Notes under the pieces: model-generated | What the model was told of the DNA's origin: nothing | The model's database searches: none | Seen by the model: the letters and a program-made list of their open reading frames with translations, nothing else | Program-made: the position numbers and the translations under genes | In this document: positions 22,943 to 34,440 of the stretch, in pieces | Layout of the letters: every line of letters begins with the position of its first letter | How positions within the stretch are numbered: the first letter of the stretch is position 1 | Assembly (NCBI RefSeq): GCF_024763615.1 | Contig: NC_077222.1 | Location: 103,077,417-103,141,416, forward strand | Length of the DNA stretch: 64,000 nucleotides | Origin: Phlebotomus papatasi | Lineage: Eukaryota; Arthropoda; Insecta; Diptera; Psychodidae | Direction: 5' to 3'

Positions 22943-23223
22943 AGAAGAATACCAGCGATCGGCAGTGTTCCTCGGATCATCAGGTTATTACAATACTGTT
23001 GCACGTGTTGCACCAATTCAAATGAATTTTTAAAAATTATTAGTAAGTTTTTACCATTTTACTCTCAAAAGAATTCAGCGCATTACCACAGATTTTATTT
23101 ATAAAACTAATATACCGATTAGCATAAACAAAAATACCAAATAGTATTTTGAGGCTCATATTATATTTTCAACTAAATATCGAGCATGTCTCTTAACATT
23201 CCGATCCGGGGTGCTCTTCCCTT
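22943..23223. mobile_element. MITE family F (TIR with CGATCGGCAGTGTTCCTCGGATC)
   Basis: GAAGAATACCAGCGATCGGCAG at one end and CATTCCGATCCGGGGTGCTCTTCCCTTG at the other match, in inverse order, the two ends of the element at 63551-63957. The ends are only partly mirrored within this copy. It is non-coding. Confidence 0.65.
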
Positions 23224-23641
23224 GTTCAAATTTGCTTATCATTTGGATCTAATTTGTTAAATAAATTATTGAAAATTAATACTCAAATTTCCACACTCCC
23301 ATACGTATTTATATTATCATTAAAGTAATTCTGAAGATAATATAGACAATGAAGGATCTTTCTTTAAATTTAGAACAAAAATTTGCGAGTAGAAAAATAG
23401 AATGGCGGAAAAATATATTATAATTTTTAATGTGGTATATCACGAAGAGAAAAATAGAATAGTTATTTTAATTGCAAAAAATACGTTTTTCTGACGTAAA
23501 TCTCACCTCCCGATCACGTAAGTCTTCTAAGCAAAATTTGCAATGGACTGTCGTTATGTTTTTGGTCAGTTCTAACGTAAATATTTCAGGTACAAATAAC
23601 GTAATATTGTGATAGGATAGTGACTAGAGGTCAGGAGAGAG

Positions 23642-23772
23642 TATTATGCTATTTGGGAGTTTCTTAAGTGAGTTCAAAAATTGAAAAACTTGCAAAATCA
23701 AGTCAAACTCACTAATGATGACAAATTCTTTATTTTTATATTCACGTAGGAAACTCCCAAATAGCAGAATAT
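23642..23772. repeat. small foldback, about 130 bp
   Basis: TATGCTATTTGGGAGTTTC is inverted as GAAACTCCCAAATAGCAGAATA about 90 bases later. The upstream block 23224-23641 is AT-rich with no feature seen. Confidence 0.55.
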
Positions 23773-25348
23773 GCACCCAGGGCTACCCAAAGTTATTTTA
23801 GTGACATATGAATAACGTTTTAATTACTGTAGTTACTGGCGACTTTGCAGTCAGGGGGTGACGTAAATCGTTCTTTACTTCTAGCACTTATGGATGATAT
23901 CCAGAACATCCTTAAGTCCTAGAATTAAAGCAAAGCTTACGAAAAAAGAGTGCCGTTACCCGCATCTACGTTACGTAATTCGTACACCACAGCAAAGTTT
24001 TGCTACTTGGGATTATCGGGCATCACAGCACTTAGCACTCTCTTGGAAAAAACAAATTCGTAAATGTTTGTTAATTCCTACTGGGAACTTACGAAATGCT
24101 CGTAAATTGTACACTCAGTCCCAGGATTATCCACCTGACGGAATTATGCACATACAATTGTGCAAGTTTGCCTACCACTGGGAGTCAATTTTTTGTATTT
24201 ATACAAACATTTTTGTATTTGTTTACAAATATCTACGAACAAATGTTTGTAAAGTAACAAAAAATGCTCATTAGGGGTATCGGTCACAGTCTGTGATGGA
24301 TCGGAAAAGTAACGGTATTTTATTTTATTTAAAAATTTATTTAAATAAAATTAAAATTATATTTAAGAAAAGACTTTTTTTCGCATTTTTTCAATCATTG
24401 ACCCTTATAAAATTCAAACGGTAAGAGATATAGACTTCCGGTCTTCGATGACCCCTCCTCAAAAGACATTATCTCAAAGTCAATCTCTTTATTATTTCTC
24501 CCTCCCCCTTCATGCGTCCCCATATGCCCCTAAAATACGTCAAAAATGAGTTTTTTGTAACATTGCAAAAAATTGGCCCTAGTGATTTCAATGATTTTCG
24601 GATATGTATTGTAGTTAGTCCAGCTGAACATTTCGTCCTTAGACAGCTTTCACCGGAAAATTCGCCATCTTGAATTATTCATAGTCAAAGGGCCTAATTT
24701 TGAACCGGTTTATTTAATTTAAATTGATTAAGGTATTAAGTGTTTTCTAAAATACTCTCTTTTTGCACAATTTTCAAGATGTTTTTGTAGTAATTTATAG
24801 ACAAATTTATCGAAATTCATCTTGAACAAGCATCCAAAAAATTTTCAAAAAAGAATATAGTAAGGTGGGGTAACTGGATCGTTTTCCGAAGAGTGCTACT
24901 TAAACGCTTGTTTTTGAACTGATGAAATTCTTTTTTACTTCTTCTAAATCCATAGAATTATTCACTGTTTCATTCGGAAACATAATATAAAAAAATATCA
25001 AAAATATTAAAGAAAATTTATAAAATAATGATAATACTGAAATAATTCAGCATGCACTAACTGGGTCGCTTTTTCGCTAATTGGGTCAAATGGTCTTTTA
25101 ATTGGATCACTCAAGTTACAAGCATACTAAAACGAGAAAATAATTTTTTATTACTTTTTTAAAATTTTTATTGGATTATTTTTATTTAGTATTTAATGTG
25201 AAAGGCAATCTTTTCCATCCCTTTTCTGTGTAGCATTTTTTCAGTAAATTAAATTAATGTATGTAAGATCATAATAATTTTAGCCACCTGGCCGCAAAGT
25301 AGGGTATGGCCAATTGAGAGGTATTCGATCCATTACTTTTTTTTATTA
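23773..25348. other. repeat debris, no gene
   Basis: 23890-23990 carries the dispersed word GTCCTAGAATTAAAGCAAAGCTTACG plus CCGTTACCCGCATCTACG, shared with 5400-5465, 42120-42190 and 53225-53330. An open frame of 126 codons from 23894 runs through it, with no domain I recognise. AAATGTTTGTAAAGTAACAAAAAATG at 24242-24267 recurs at 61480-61505. A possible TIR element with GGTGGGGTAACTGGATCG runs 24865-25335. Confidence 0.45.
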
Positions 25349-25777
25349 GGGTAAGTGTGCCAAATTTCGGCATAGTTGCATGGAAGAGTCAAAGTCTCAA
25401 GTTTGAAATGTAGTATTTTAAATTCAAATTGATTTTTTTTATTCTTTCTTCTTAAAGAGTGTTGCTAAGAACCTTGTAAAGAATTTACCGTCTTTATTTA
25501 CTCTAAAATCATTCTTAATACATTTTAAAATGAATAAAAATTTAGACATAGCTTTGGTGCCCTATATCGACCACCTTCATTCTCATAGTTTCTTGCCCTT
25601 CAGGAATTCTTGCAATGTCTTTTTCACTGTCATCTCGTTTGTCGAAGCTACATTTTTTTGTTATTCTTTTGCATTGTATAATCTCTAGAGTACGTAAAAT
25701 CTAAAAGTTTATGGAAATTCGAGGAACAAAAATGGTGGCCGAAATTTCAAGCTGGCCGGAATTTTGCACACTTACCC
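25349..25777. mobile_element. MITE family D, 429 bp
   Basis: The ends GGGTAAGTGTGCCAAATTTC and GCCGGAATTTTGCACACTTACCC are mirrored, with the same interior as 19095-19495. It has the same orientation as that copy. Confidence 0.9.
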
Positions 25778-27563
25778 TATATGTCAACAAGAAAAGTATC
25801 CGCGATGAATGGCGATAGCTAAAATATATCACTCTAAAATATATTTATCTCTTCAAGTTCAAGAAACAAGAAATTTAATACACATAAGCTGGTGGAAAAT
25901 GGAAGATCCTTTTGTGAACAAGATGATAAATATTTGTGGGACTTCTTTCCAGCCAAACATTGCTGTGCAACCCTCAAGTTTCATGTGGAATTTTCACCAG
26001 AGAGAATGACATTTTGTGGGTTTATATATAATAATGGAGAGGAGAAAATGTGAAGTTGCAAACAGCAAGAAGACAAGGCGCACAGAAAAGAGAGAGGATA
26101 GTAAGAAATGAGAAACCTTTCTCAAGTGTCTTTTATCACCAACTTTCCACCCTTAAGTTCAAACCACAGAATACCATGGGAGACACAGGGGGTTGATGGT
26201 GAGAGGGATGATGGGGTTGGTTGGGGGTGAAAATAGCAACTTGGTATATGAATGTGCAATAGATTTACACACCCGACATTGTTGTAGGTATAATAATCAT
26301 CATATTGTCGTGATATTCTCATGCTATTTGCTCACTTCATAATAACCAGATACGACGACGATGTTGATGACGTGGGTGTGGAAAAGGGGGATGATTGTGG
26401 GTTGTGGAGGAGTGTCAACGATGGTGGAATGTGGTTTGGAGCATGAGGAGGTCATACAGTTTGAGAGAAGAGTTCCAATGTGGGTGTGATGTTGCAGAGC
26501 TTTTCACCACGGAAGAAAGATACAGAGAGAGAGCGTGAGGGGATGGGTGGCAGAAAGGGAAGTTTTTGATGGGAAAGGGAAAATGTGCTTGGGAGAGTTC
26601 GAGGCGAAAGGGTATAACTCTGGAAGGGGGAGGGGTAGAGAATTCCGGAAAATCGTGAAATGAATGTGGAGTATTATTATGCCATTTTCTCTATAGCACC
26701 GAGCATCACTTCATTGGTGTAAAGGGTGTAAAGTCTCGGGGTATATAGTACAGAGGTGCTTTTGTGCTTTGCTGCAGCAGAAGTAGCAGCAAGGGGGAAG
26801 GGGGAGAGCTTTAGTGGTGTCGAATTGAATTGCAGTAGAATGTTTGGGGTGCAATGTGAGAAAGGTGGATGGTTGACTCAAGCTCACACAAAGTTGACTG
26901 CAATTGCACTCACATAAGGGAGTGATATTCTCAAATTACCACCGGAATATATACATCCTTTCCTCCACCCAAGCAAGGATGAATTCTCAATTGGGATGGG
27001 GGGAGTGTTGGGGGAATATGGGAGAGATTGTGGGCGGAAAATGATAAAGTGGCTCTATGGTGTATGTGGTTTTGTTGCTATATATAGTGTGAGAAATACT
27101 CGAGTGTATAAAGTGAAATTCACCCACTTTGTTCACTTCTCACCCTCTCTATCTTTTATAGGGTGAATGTGACAAGGGAAATTCTATCTCACATTCAACC
27201 ACCCACACTTCCTCTACCCCATCTATACCCTACCCCTCCCACCCCCGAAAACCGCCCAAAGTGGAACACAAAATTGTTCAGATTGGTCGGAAATTGGATT
27301 GAAAGTGGTCTCAAATAGGAGGGGGATGCTTTTTCAAAGAGGGGGACAGACTGATTTTCAGGGGATCATAAATTGCGGACTTTTCAAATTGACTCACACT
27401 GAATTAAGCGAGTTAAACAATTAGGGAATTTAAAACATTTTTGTGGGTTTACTTTATAATGTTGAAATTTTGAAAAAGAAACGTTAGAATCCGGTATTTT
27501 TTAAAAATAAATTTAGTTTTTTAATATCAAAGTATTGAAGAGTATTCGACAGAAAATTCTATA
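25778..27563. other. low-copy intron sequence
   Basis: Typical low-copy block with strong strand asymmetry: from about 26340 to 27100 the plus strand is G-rich (many GGGG and GTGG words), then C-rich at 27200-27260. No gene, SINE or TIR pair is seen. Confidence 0.55.
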
Positions 27564-27991
27564 GGGTAAGTGTACCAAATTCCGGCCAGCTTTCAATTTC
27601 GGCCACTTCTTTTCTTCTTCAACTTTCCATGAATTTTTAGTTTTGTATACTCTAAAGATTATACAATGCAAAGAAAAATAACAAAAAATGTCGATTAGAC
27701 GAACAAGATGATCTGAAAAAGACATTGGAAGAATTCCCGAAGGGCAAAGAACTATGAGAATGAAGGTGGCCGGAATAGGCCACCAATGCTATGTCTACAT
27801 TTTTATTCATTTTAAATTGTATGAAGAATTATTTTAAAGAAAATAAAGACGATAAACTGTCTACAAGGTTCCAATCAACACTCCTTATAAAAAAGTAACA
27901 AAAATATTCAATTTGTATTAAAAATATTTCATTTCAAACTTAAGACTTTAGCGTTTGCATGCAACTATGCCGAAATTTGGCACACTTACCC
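27564..27991. mobile_element. MITE family D, inverted copy, 428 bp
   Basis: It starts GGGTAAGTGTACCAAATTCCGG and ends GCCGAAATTTGGCACACTTACCC. The interior is the reverse of 19095-19495. TA lies just outside each end, consistent with a TA target. Confidence 0.9.
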
Positions 27992-28072
27992 TATATTTTA
28001 TAATTTTTAAATTAACGTATTTAAATTTATTGAATGTGACATGACACTAAGTAAGTAATGCTACTACTTCAT

Positions 28073-28325
28073 CACTGAGAGAAATCCGAAAAAGTTAAAA
28101 TAACATTCCGGAAATGTTTATTTTACCCTGCATTATTGACCCGAAATCGGTGTAAATATTATGCTCTTTAGGAGTATTAGGGGTTAAAGTTACCCTTTTT
28201 CACGTTAATTTTACCCTTACGAAGGTGTAAATTTAACATCAAAAAATGTTGATATATTTTTACACCTAAAAAGTGTTAAAGTTATGAGGAACAAAAGTTA
28301 ATCGCACCCCCGTTTTTTCTCAGTG
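28073..28325. mobile_element. MITE family C, 253 bp
   Basis: CACTGAGAGAAATCCGAAAAAG at one end and CCGTTTTTTCTCAGTG at the other, with the same length and orientation as 8937-9189. The flanks here read CAT/ATG, so the TA target is not evident. Confidence 0.88.
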
Positions 28326-28666
28326 ATGTAACAGATCAAACAGAAATTAATTTTAAGCAAATTAAAAATGGAATCTCTTTGAGATAACCATTGACGTGAT
28401 TGATCCATATTAACTCTGTAATAACATTTCCGTTAAATCACACTTTAGACCAGTAAAATTTTATGAAATCGAAATTCCCATCTCTTAAGCGTTTTGCAGT
28501 CAAAATTTGGTTGAACTAAAATTGAATTTGTGGTGATGTTTAAGAGAAGAGGAAAAGTGCGAAAGTGTGAGACAAACATATTATACAAAATGTTTATGAT
28601 AGAAAGCGATGCGAATTTTGATTTAGTGAATCGTTTTCGATCTAAAAACCGTGCTGGAACTATATT

Positions 28667-29175
28667 AGGGGAAAGCACACTACCTTCGGACGACTCAAGC
28701 TTCGGATAACTCGTTTTTTTCAACATGTTTTTAATGAATTTGACCCACTATAATTATTACATTTTAATAGCTAGTTCAATACCTAAAATTTTCTTGAAAG
28801 GACTCACGTGGTCAAATGCAATAACCCTTTAAGGACGATTGGGTCACCGGTGACCCAAAAATTAAATTTTTCCTACGGTCATCTAAAATTGTGTTTCGCT
28901 CTAAAAAGTCAGAAAAAGTGATTTTTTCTGACAACCGATTTTTGACCTTCTCGTCCTTAAAGGGTTAAACCTTTAATGACGATTGGGCCACCGGTGACCC
29001 AAAAAATGAGATTTTTCTTACAGCCATCTAAAGTGATATTTTGCTCCAAGAAGCCAAAAAATTATTATTTCTGATCCCCAATTTTTGACCCTCTCGTCCT
29101 TAAAGGATTAATAACGTAGACAGAAAATTGAGTTGTCCGAAGCTTGAGTTGTGCGAAGATAGTACGCCTTCCCCT
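28667..29175. mobile_element. MITE family G (AGGGGAAAGCACACTACCTTCG) with nested tandem palindromes
   Basis: AGGGGAAAGCACACTACCTTCG plus CAAGCTTCGGATAACTCG is mirrored by GAGTTGTCCGAAGCTTGAG and CGCCTTCCCCT at the right. Nested inside at 28824-29110 are two head-to-tail copies of a 145-bp palindrome (CTTTAAGGACGATTGGGTCA ... CTCGTCCTTAAAG), each with GGGTCACCGGTGACCC near one end. A right-end half copy of family G lies at 61990-62062. Confidence 0.75.
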
Positions 29176-29619
29176 AAATCGATATTGGTCAGTCAAATTT
29201 TATTAAAATAAAAATCATATCAATGTTTCTCGAACGTTTAGCATATGCCCACCCCTTTCTTTCGCATTCAAAAGCAAATTAAACCAAAATGAATTTGAAG
29301 TGACATTTACAATAAGATGAGTGCGAAAATTTATCCCTATACAACTACAAAAAAAATTAAGGCGTTGTACAAACGAGAAGCAATGGGTTCTCCAGTACAC
29401 CTTTTAAATCAGGAAAATTTCATGAAGTCCAAATTCGAAACCCTGTCTTTCTCACATGTTTTGTATATGTCCGTCCCATTTTTCGTACTATAAAATCGAT
29501 TGAGCTAAATCGAATTTGTTGTGTCGTTTAGAAAAAAAAGAAGAGTGCGAAAGTATGAGATAGACATATACAAAGCGTGTGCGAAAGACAGAGATTCAAA
29601 TTTCGACTTCGTGAATCTC
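29176..29619. repeat. diverged duplicated segments
   Basis: GAGTGCGAAAGTATGAGATAGACATAT at 29540-29570 parallels AAGTGCGAAAGTGTGAGACAAACATAT at 28553-28580, each followed by a GAATTTGATTT-like tail. Words in 29215-29330 look like a third, partly rearranged copy. They are probably an old duplicated repeat. The short frames are not genes. Confidence 0.4.
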
Positions 29620-29785
29620 GAATTCTTAAAAGTGTCATAGTTACTCCCACGATTGCACCCGCGCTTGCTGGAGGCGAAGGGAAATCTTCTGTATCTTAGG
29701 AAATTATTCTAAAAATTTTCCTCCACATAATTTCATCCCTTTCAGGATTCTGAACATTCGGAATTTTGGCTTTCAGGATTTTGGC
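29620..29785. repeat. left arm of a long-range inverted repeat
   Basis: GAATTCTTAAAAGTGTCATAG, GGAAATCTTCTGTATCTTAGG and TTCATCCCTTTCAGGATTCTG are each found inverted at 32572-32721. The arms are about 150 bp and enclose about 2.8 kb. Confidence 0.75.
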
Positions 29786-29842
29786 CTTTTCGGGATTTTG
29801 GCGTTTGGGATTTTGGCTTTCGGGATTTTGGCTGCCACCGGT
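29740..29842. repeat. short tandem repeat, unit (T)TCGGGATTTTGGC
   Basis: About seven copies of a 13-18 base unit around CGGGATTTTGGCTTT. A second tract of the same unit in the same orientation is at 32720-32800, just outside the other arm of the inverted pair. The 61-codon frame here is a translation of the repeat. Confidence 0.75.
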
Positions 29843-30599
29843 TCAAGATACACCAAGGACTCCGAAAATACTTGCCATTAAACAAAAAAAGGTTTTGTTT
29901 TGTTGTCCTGTAATGTGCGATGGCTTTAAAACAGTCAGAGAGAAAATCTGAAAATATTTATTTGAAGCTGAAGTCATACAGCGACTTTGACCCGAACTTC
30001 ATCAAGATCGGTTAAGCCGTTTTCGAGTAATAAATTGTCAAAGTTGCAAATTTTGCAAAGGATTCACAGTCCTTTTTGGCGTGGGATTCGGTAGTTTTTA
30101 AGCCATACAACAAAATGGGCCTAGCCCATTTCTGGAGAAGGGTTGGACCAGCTCCTATACATATCTGCCCATTGTCCTTTATGAAATTTTGAGGAACAAG
30201 AAAAGTGTCCTAACTGTTGCGTAGTATCCCTAAAACCTAAACTGCTTAACATATTTGCATTAAGATTACACAATTTTGATATTACTGCCTTATAAACTTA
30301 AAAAATATATTAATTCACTCAATTTTAATTTATTTTCTGAATTTATGAATTAATTTACTATTTTTATTTCATTTAAATTTTAATTATAATTTTGTGGGCC
30401 GAGCTTGGCCTTTCCTGCATAAATAAATTAAAATTGAAGAGTTTGTAGAATTAGAAGCTCATTGAAAGCTCGATTAATGATGAATCGCTACAAAATTTTG
30501 TTTTACAAATGCATAGTGGAAATGCGAGATACTTGAAGATGAAAAAAACAAGAAATCTTTGTTCCACTTAAGGAGTGTCCTACTTTGAATAGCCCCATT
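29843..30599. other. no gene; possible LINE 3' hairpin
   Basis: TGGGCCGAGCTTGGCCTTTCC followed by TGCATAAATAAA at 30393-30427 looks like a LINE 3' end (compare 18785). The remainder is AT-rich and featureless. Confidence 0.35.
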
Positions 30600-32060
30600 C
30601 TCTTAATTTTTTCCTGTGTTAAAAAATAATAATTGAAAACACCCCCCTTTTGTAATAGGAAAATTGTGTAAATTTTCTTTTATTATTCACCAACACGAAT
30701 GGGGGGTGTTGAAGGTACACAAAAGAATTTAGATCAAAAGCCAATATAATTCAATACCCATCCGTTAATCGATTTATTGGCGTCATTTCACACTCATTCT
30801 CACCCCCCAAAAAGCCACATTTCCCCATTAGTTTACACAAACCCTCAACTCTAATGTCCCTTTTCCAAGTCCCTGGGTTCTCTGTTGTACGTGTGAAGGG
30901 TAAAAAGCTCTCCACCGCCTTTTAGTGGGGGGAGGGGGGTTTGGGTATATGGCAAACTCAATACTTGATTGTCTCATACCTCCAAATCATTTGTGCCACA
31001 CACTGTAATTTGCAAAACGACACACTACAATATTTAACACGACAAAATCAACCCCCAGGTCCCACATCAAACCCCACACGAGACAGTGGTTGAGACAAAG
31101 ATGGGATGGGGTTGAAGAAGGTGGCACATTTTGTACACAATAAACCAGTTGGGGTTAGTTTATTATTACTATAGTAGCAAACTGTTGTTACCAAGGCAGG
31201 GTATAAAGCATTGCGGTTTGACACGGCACCTTCCACCAACAGCTAGAAAATCTACAACCCTCTCCGGAGAATCCCTCCACCGAGCTAGAGGGAGATAGAA
31301 AAGGCAGTCCCAAAGTGGTTGAGGTTATATAGTTGTAGAAAATAGAGAGCTTTTGTGGTGTGAACGTATTAAGGATAGACAAGAATTCTACACTAAACAA
31401 ATACATGGGGATAGAAATTCACACATATCACAACAAGGGGTAAAAGGGGGCGTAGTTGGCATGACTGGTGGAAAATGGGGAAAAGCATCAGAGAGAATAG
31501 AAAACCACCCTCTTGAGAAATTCACATGTTCTCCACACAAGAGGTAAAGTTGTGGGATATAGTGCAACGAATAACAGAAAAAAATATGATTTTCAAGTTG
31601 AAAAATGCATTTGACGGGGTTAGAATCGTTCTGTTTTTCCACCCTGCATCTGATACAATTTTTTTTTACACAAAATATTTTTCCACCCTCACAACAAAAG
31701 TCGATATTCTCAACAACAAAACTTAACATGGGTATTTATTTATAAGATGATTTGATGGGAAATAATAAACAAACATTTGGGGGTGGTGGGAGGTTAAAAT
31801 ATCGAACTGTGAGATACACTTCTGAGAATTCTTCCACATGATTTATGTTAAAAAAAAATATAGTACAACAAAATGTACCCTTAGGGTGAGAAAAAAGATA
31901 TTTTATTGATGATTTTCCTACCAATGTAACAACAAAAGTGGGAGGGAGTGAATATTGAACAAAGAGAAGCAAATATGTTCAACTAGAAAACATATCAAAC
32001 ACGGAAGGAAAAAGATAAAAATGGGAAGTTAGATTATTGGTTTAAATTTAGAAAAAAAAA
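30600..32060. other. low-copy intron sequence
   Basis: C- and G-run-rich low-copy block. The open frames here, up to 113 codons on the minus strand at 31388-31729, overlap frames on the opposite strand and have Cys/Phe-rich, low-complexity products. No domain is recognised. Confidence 0.55.
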
Positions 32061-32571
32061 TATGTTACGATAATACTACGTCACAAAATCAAAATTTCAT
32101 GAGCTATTTTTATATTTCATTGAACATAATTCGATTTTTTTTCTAGAGTGGTAGGGGTTTTCAAAGGAAATGGGTGGAAAAGCGTCCTAGGCTTTGCAAA
32201 GTACTTGAACTTGTGACTTAAATGCTGTACCTCAAAAGTACTCGGACAAAAATTACTTATCGGTTCATAACCGATTCATTACCGGCTCAGAACCGATTGG
32301 AACTGTCTTAGTTTTATCGGAAATTCCAAGACCTTTCCAACGAGCCTAAGTACGACACCATTCACTCGATAAATGCGTTCTTTAGAACCTTTTTAACTTT
32401 TGTAGAACGAGTATTACAATCCTGGCTACAGAGCTCGAATATGCTGAATACAGGCTCCCATTACCCATTCGTATGGAGCCACTAATCGACCTTCCTCACA
32501 GGTTCCAGGTTGATGACCGACTCCATCTGTCAGCGGAAACTGCTGATGTAGTAGTTCTCTGAACGGTGGCA
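32061..32571. repeat. dispersed repeat with ACCGATT/ACCGGTT words
   Basis: GGTTCATAACCGATTCATTACCGG and TTTTATCGGAAATTCCAAGACCTTTCC at 32260-32345 recur at 62097-62175 and 63270-63340. It is a dispersed family of unknown class. Confidence 0.5.
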
Positions 32572-32721
32572 GCCAAAATCCCAAATTTTCAAAATCCTGA
32601 AAGAGATGAAATTATATGAAGGAAAATGTTTAGAATAATTTCCTAAGACACAGAAGATTTCCCTTTGCCTCCAGCAAACTCGGGTACATTTGTGGGAGTA
32701 GCTGTGACACTTTTAAGAATT
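32572..32721. repeat. right arm of the long-range inverted repeat
   Basis: Complement of 29620-29785: CAAAATCCTGAAAGAGATGAA, CCTAAGACACAGAAGATTTCC and GACACTTTTAAGAATTC. It is followed at once by the CGGGATTTTGGC tandem tract. Confidence 0.75.
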
Positions 32722-32894
32722 CGGGATTTTGGCTTTCGGGATTTTGGCCCATTCGGGATTTTGGCTTTCGGGATTTTGACGTTCGGGATTTTGACCGGGA
32801 CCCTCTGAAGTCAGTATCCTTTTGATTCATCACTCCATCTGAACAGTGAGTGATTGGAATCATAGGCTTGAGGCAAGGGATAGATAATTGTGCC

Positions 32895-33085
32895 GCTCAC
32901 GGTTCACTCGAGTGCCGATTTGTCGATCTCGCGTCAATCTGCCGAACTACCGATCACATGCCGATCTGCCGATTTCTGGCCAAATTGTGTCGATATGTCG
33001 ATTTCTTAGCAAAATAGTGCCGATCTACCGATTTTTGGACCGGATCGGCACTATTTTGCTGATCTTCACTCACGGTTCACTCTGA
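32895..33085. repeat. TGCCGATCTGCCGATTT tandem repeats and palindrome
   Basis: About six diverged units with (T)GCCGATCTACCGATTT plus CTGGCAAAATAGTG-like spacers. AGCAAAATAGTGCCGATC at 33008 is mirrored at 33040-33062. GCTCACGGTTCACTC and CACTCACGGTTCACTC bound the tract on both sides, like a duplicated flank. Confidence 0.65.
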
Positions 33086-34440
33086 GATATACTTATTCGC
33101 GCCTTGAGGTTTCTGCACGTTGGGAGCAATTTTCTTAAAAAAAAAAACACTGTTTTGAAAGTAGTATCGTGCAGTGCTGCACGTGGAAATGGCAAAATTC
33201 TGTCAAAAATGCAATTTTTGACGAAATTTACTCGAATGTGTTGTCCTAGGCCCTGGGAAAGCCGGTTATTAATTCCCTGTGACCCAGAATAAAGTGCTCG
33301 GTCTTCCTCTTTCCGTGGTTAAACTGAATGAGACTGTCTTTTGTACTTCTCACACTCTCTGACCTCCTGTGTTCTTACGAAGGGGAAATGTCATAAAACT
33401 TTAAATAATAACTAATATTATTCGTTCAAGAACGATCTTTTACAAACCGTCGGTTGTATCGATCGCTGTCGTATCTGCAATTCTTTGTGTCATCATTTTA
33501 CGAAAGAAGCGAAGTCCGTATTGTAGCTAGTATATGCTTATACAAAACAATTGCAGATACAGTAACGGTTAACGCTGCCGACGCAATGTGTAAAGGGCTT
33601 TAAAAGAGATTTCGTCAAGAGAAATGTCCTCTCTCCAAATTCTCTAAGCTCAACAGACCTACTACAAAAGACTCTTATCGCAATCGAATTCAATATTAAA
33701 CGCGAAATTGTACAGACTAAATTCACAAGAACAAGGGAAATGTACGGGACTGGTAACGATTGACACGGCTATTGCACCACCATTAACTGTGGACATATTG
33801 CGACAGGTGAAGTGCACCTGAAATTCTTCTCTCTCTGCGCCATAAGTGCCTGGTGTATTTCAATCGGATGCCTACCCACGTGTTGATCTCCCGAAGTATA
33901 AGATTAAGTGTAAAACCTTACATTCAAGCCAATAACACTCGGATTTTATGGATTAAGCAGACATGTAAGACAGTAGGATACCCAAAGATGCTTTGTGAAG
34001 GTAGAGGAGGGGTTTGTCATGAACATTTCGGTAAGGTACTCTCGGGGAAGTGCTAGAAAGATCTACAGCGAAGGTCGGACTGTTACCCCAAAATCCAAAT
34101 GATGCTTTTCATTTTTATTTACAGTAACGATCCGACCTTCATTTGCGATCCTTCTAACTTTTTACTAAGTACGATAAATTCTACTCAAGTATGCAGGATT
34201 TTATGCATTCGGGAATGGTTTCTTTATGGCGTCAACTGCCGTCTTAGCATCGATACGTAACCCTGTAAGAGAAACAGCTGCACTATGCAATGGGGTACTA
34301 AAGTACCACGACTCAGCCAAAGGCGCTTTTGAAAGTGAATGAATGATATTTCTGCAGGAAAATCTTCCCATATCTCTGTGTTTTTTTTCCATCCTCAGCA
34401 CTCGATGGTGCTGAAAGTTCGTTTATACACAATTGGCCAC
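33086..34440. other. unassigned; one small foldback
   Basis: CTAGAAAGATCTACAGCGAAGG at 34052-34073 is mirrored at 34132-34156 (GACCTTCATTTGCGATCCTTCTA), a foldback of about 110 bp. The 66-codon minus frame at 34201-34401 has no domain I recognise. Texture is less AT-rich than neighbours and may be old retroelement sequence. Confidence 0.4.

Noticed and set aside
23894..24274. 126-codon plus-strand open frame
   Set aside because: It runs through a dispersed repeat word also found near 5400, 42120 and 53225 and ends in Phe/Tyr-rich low-complexity sequence; no known domain.
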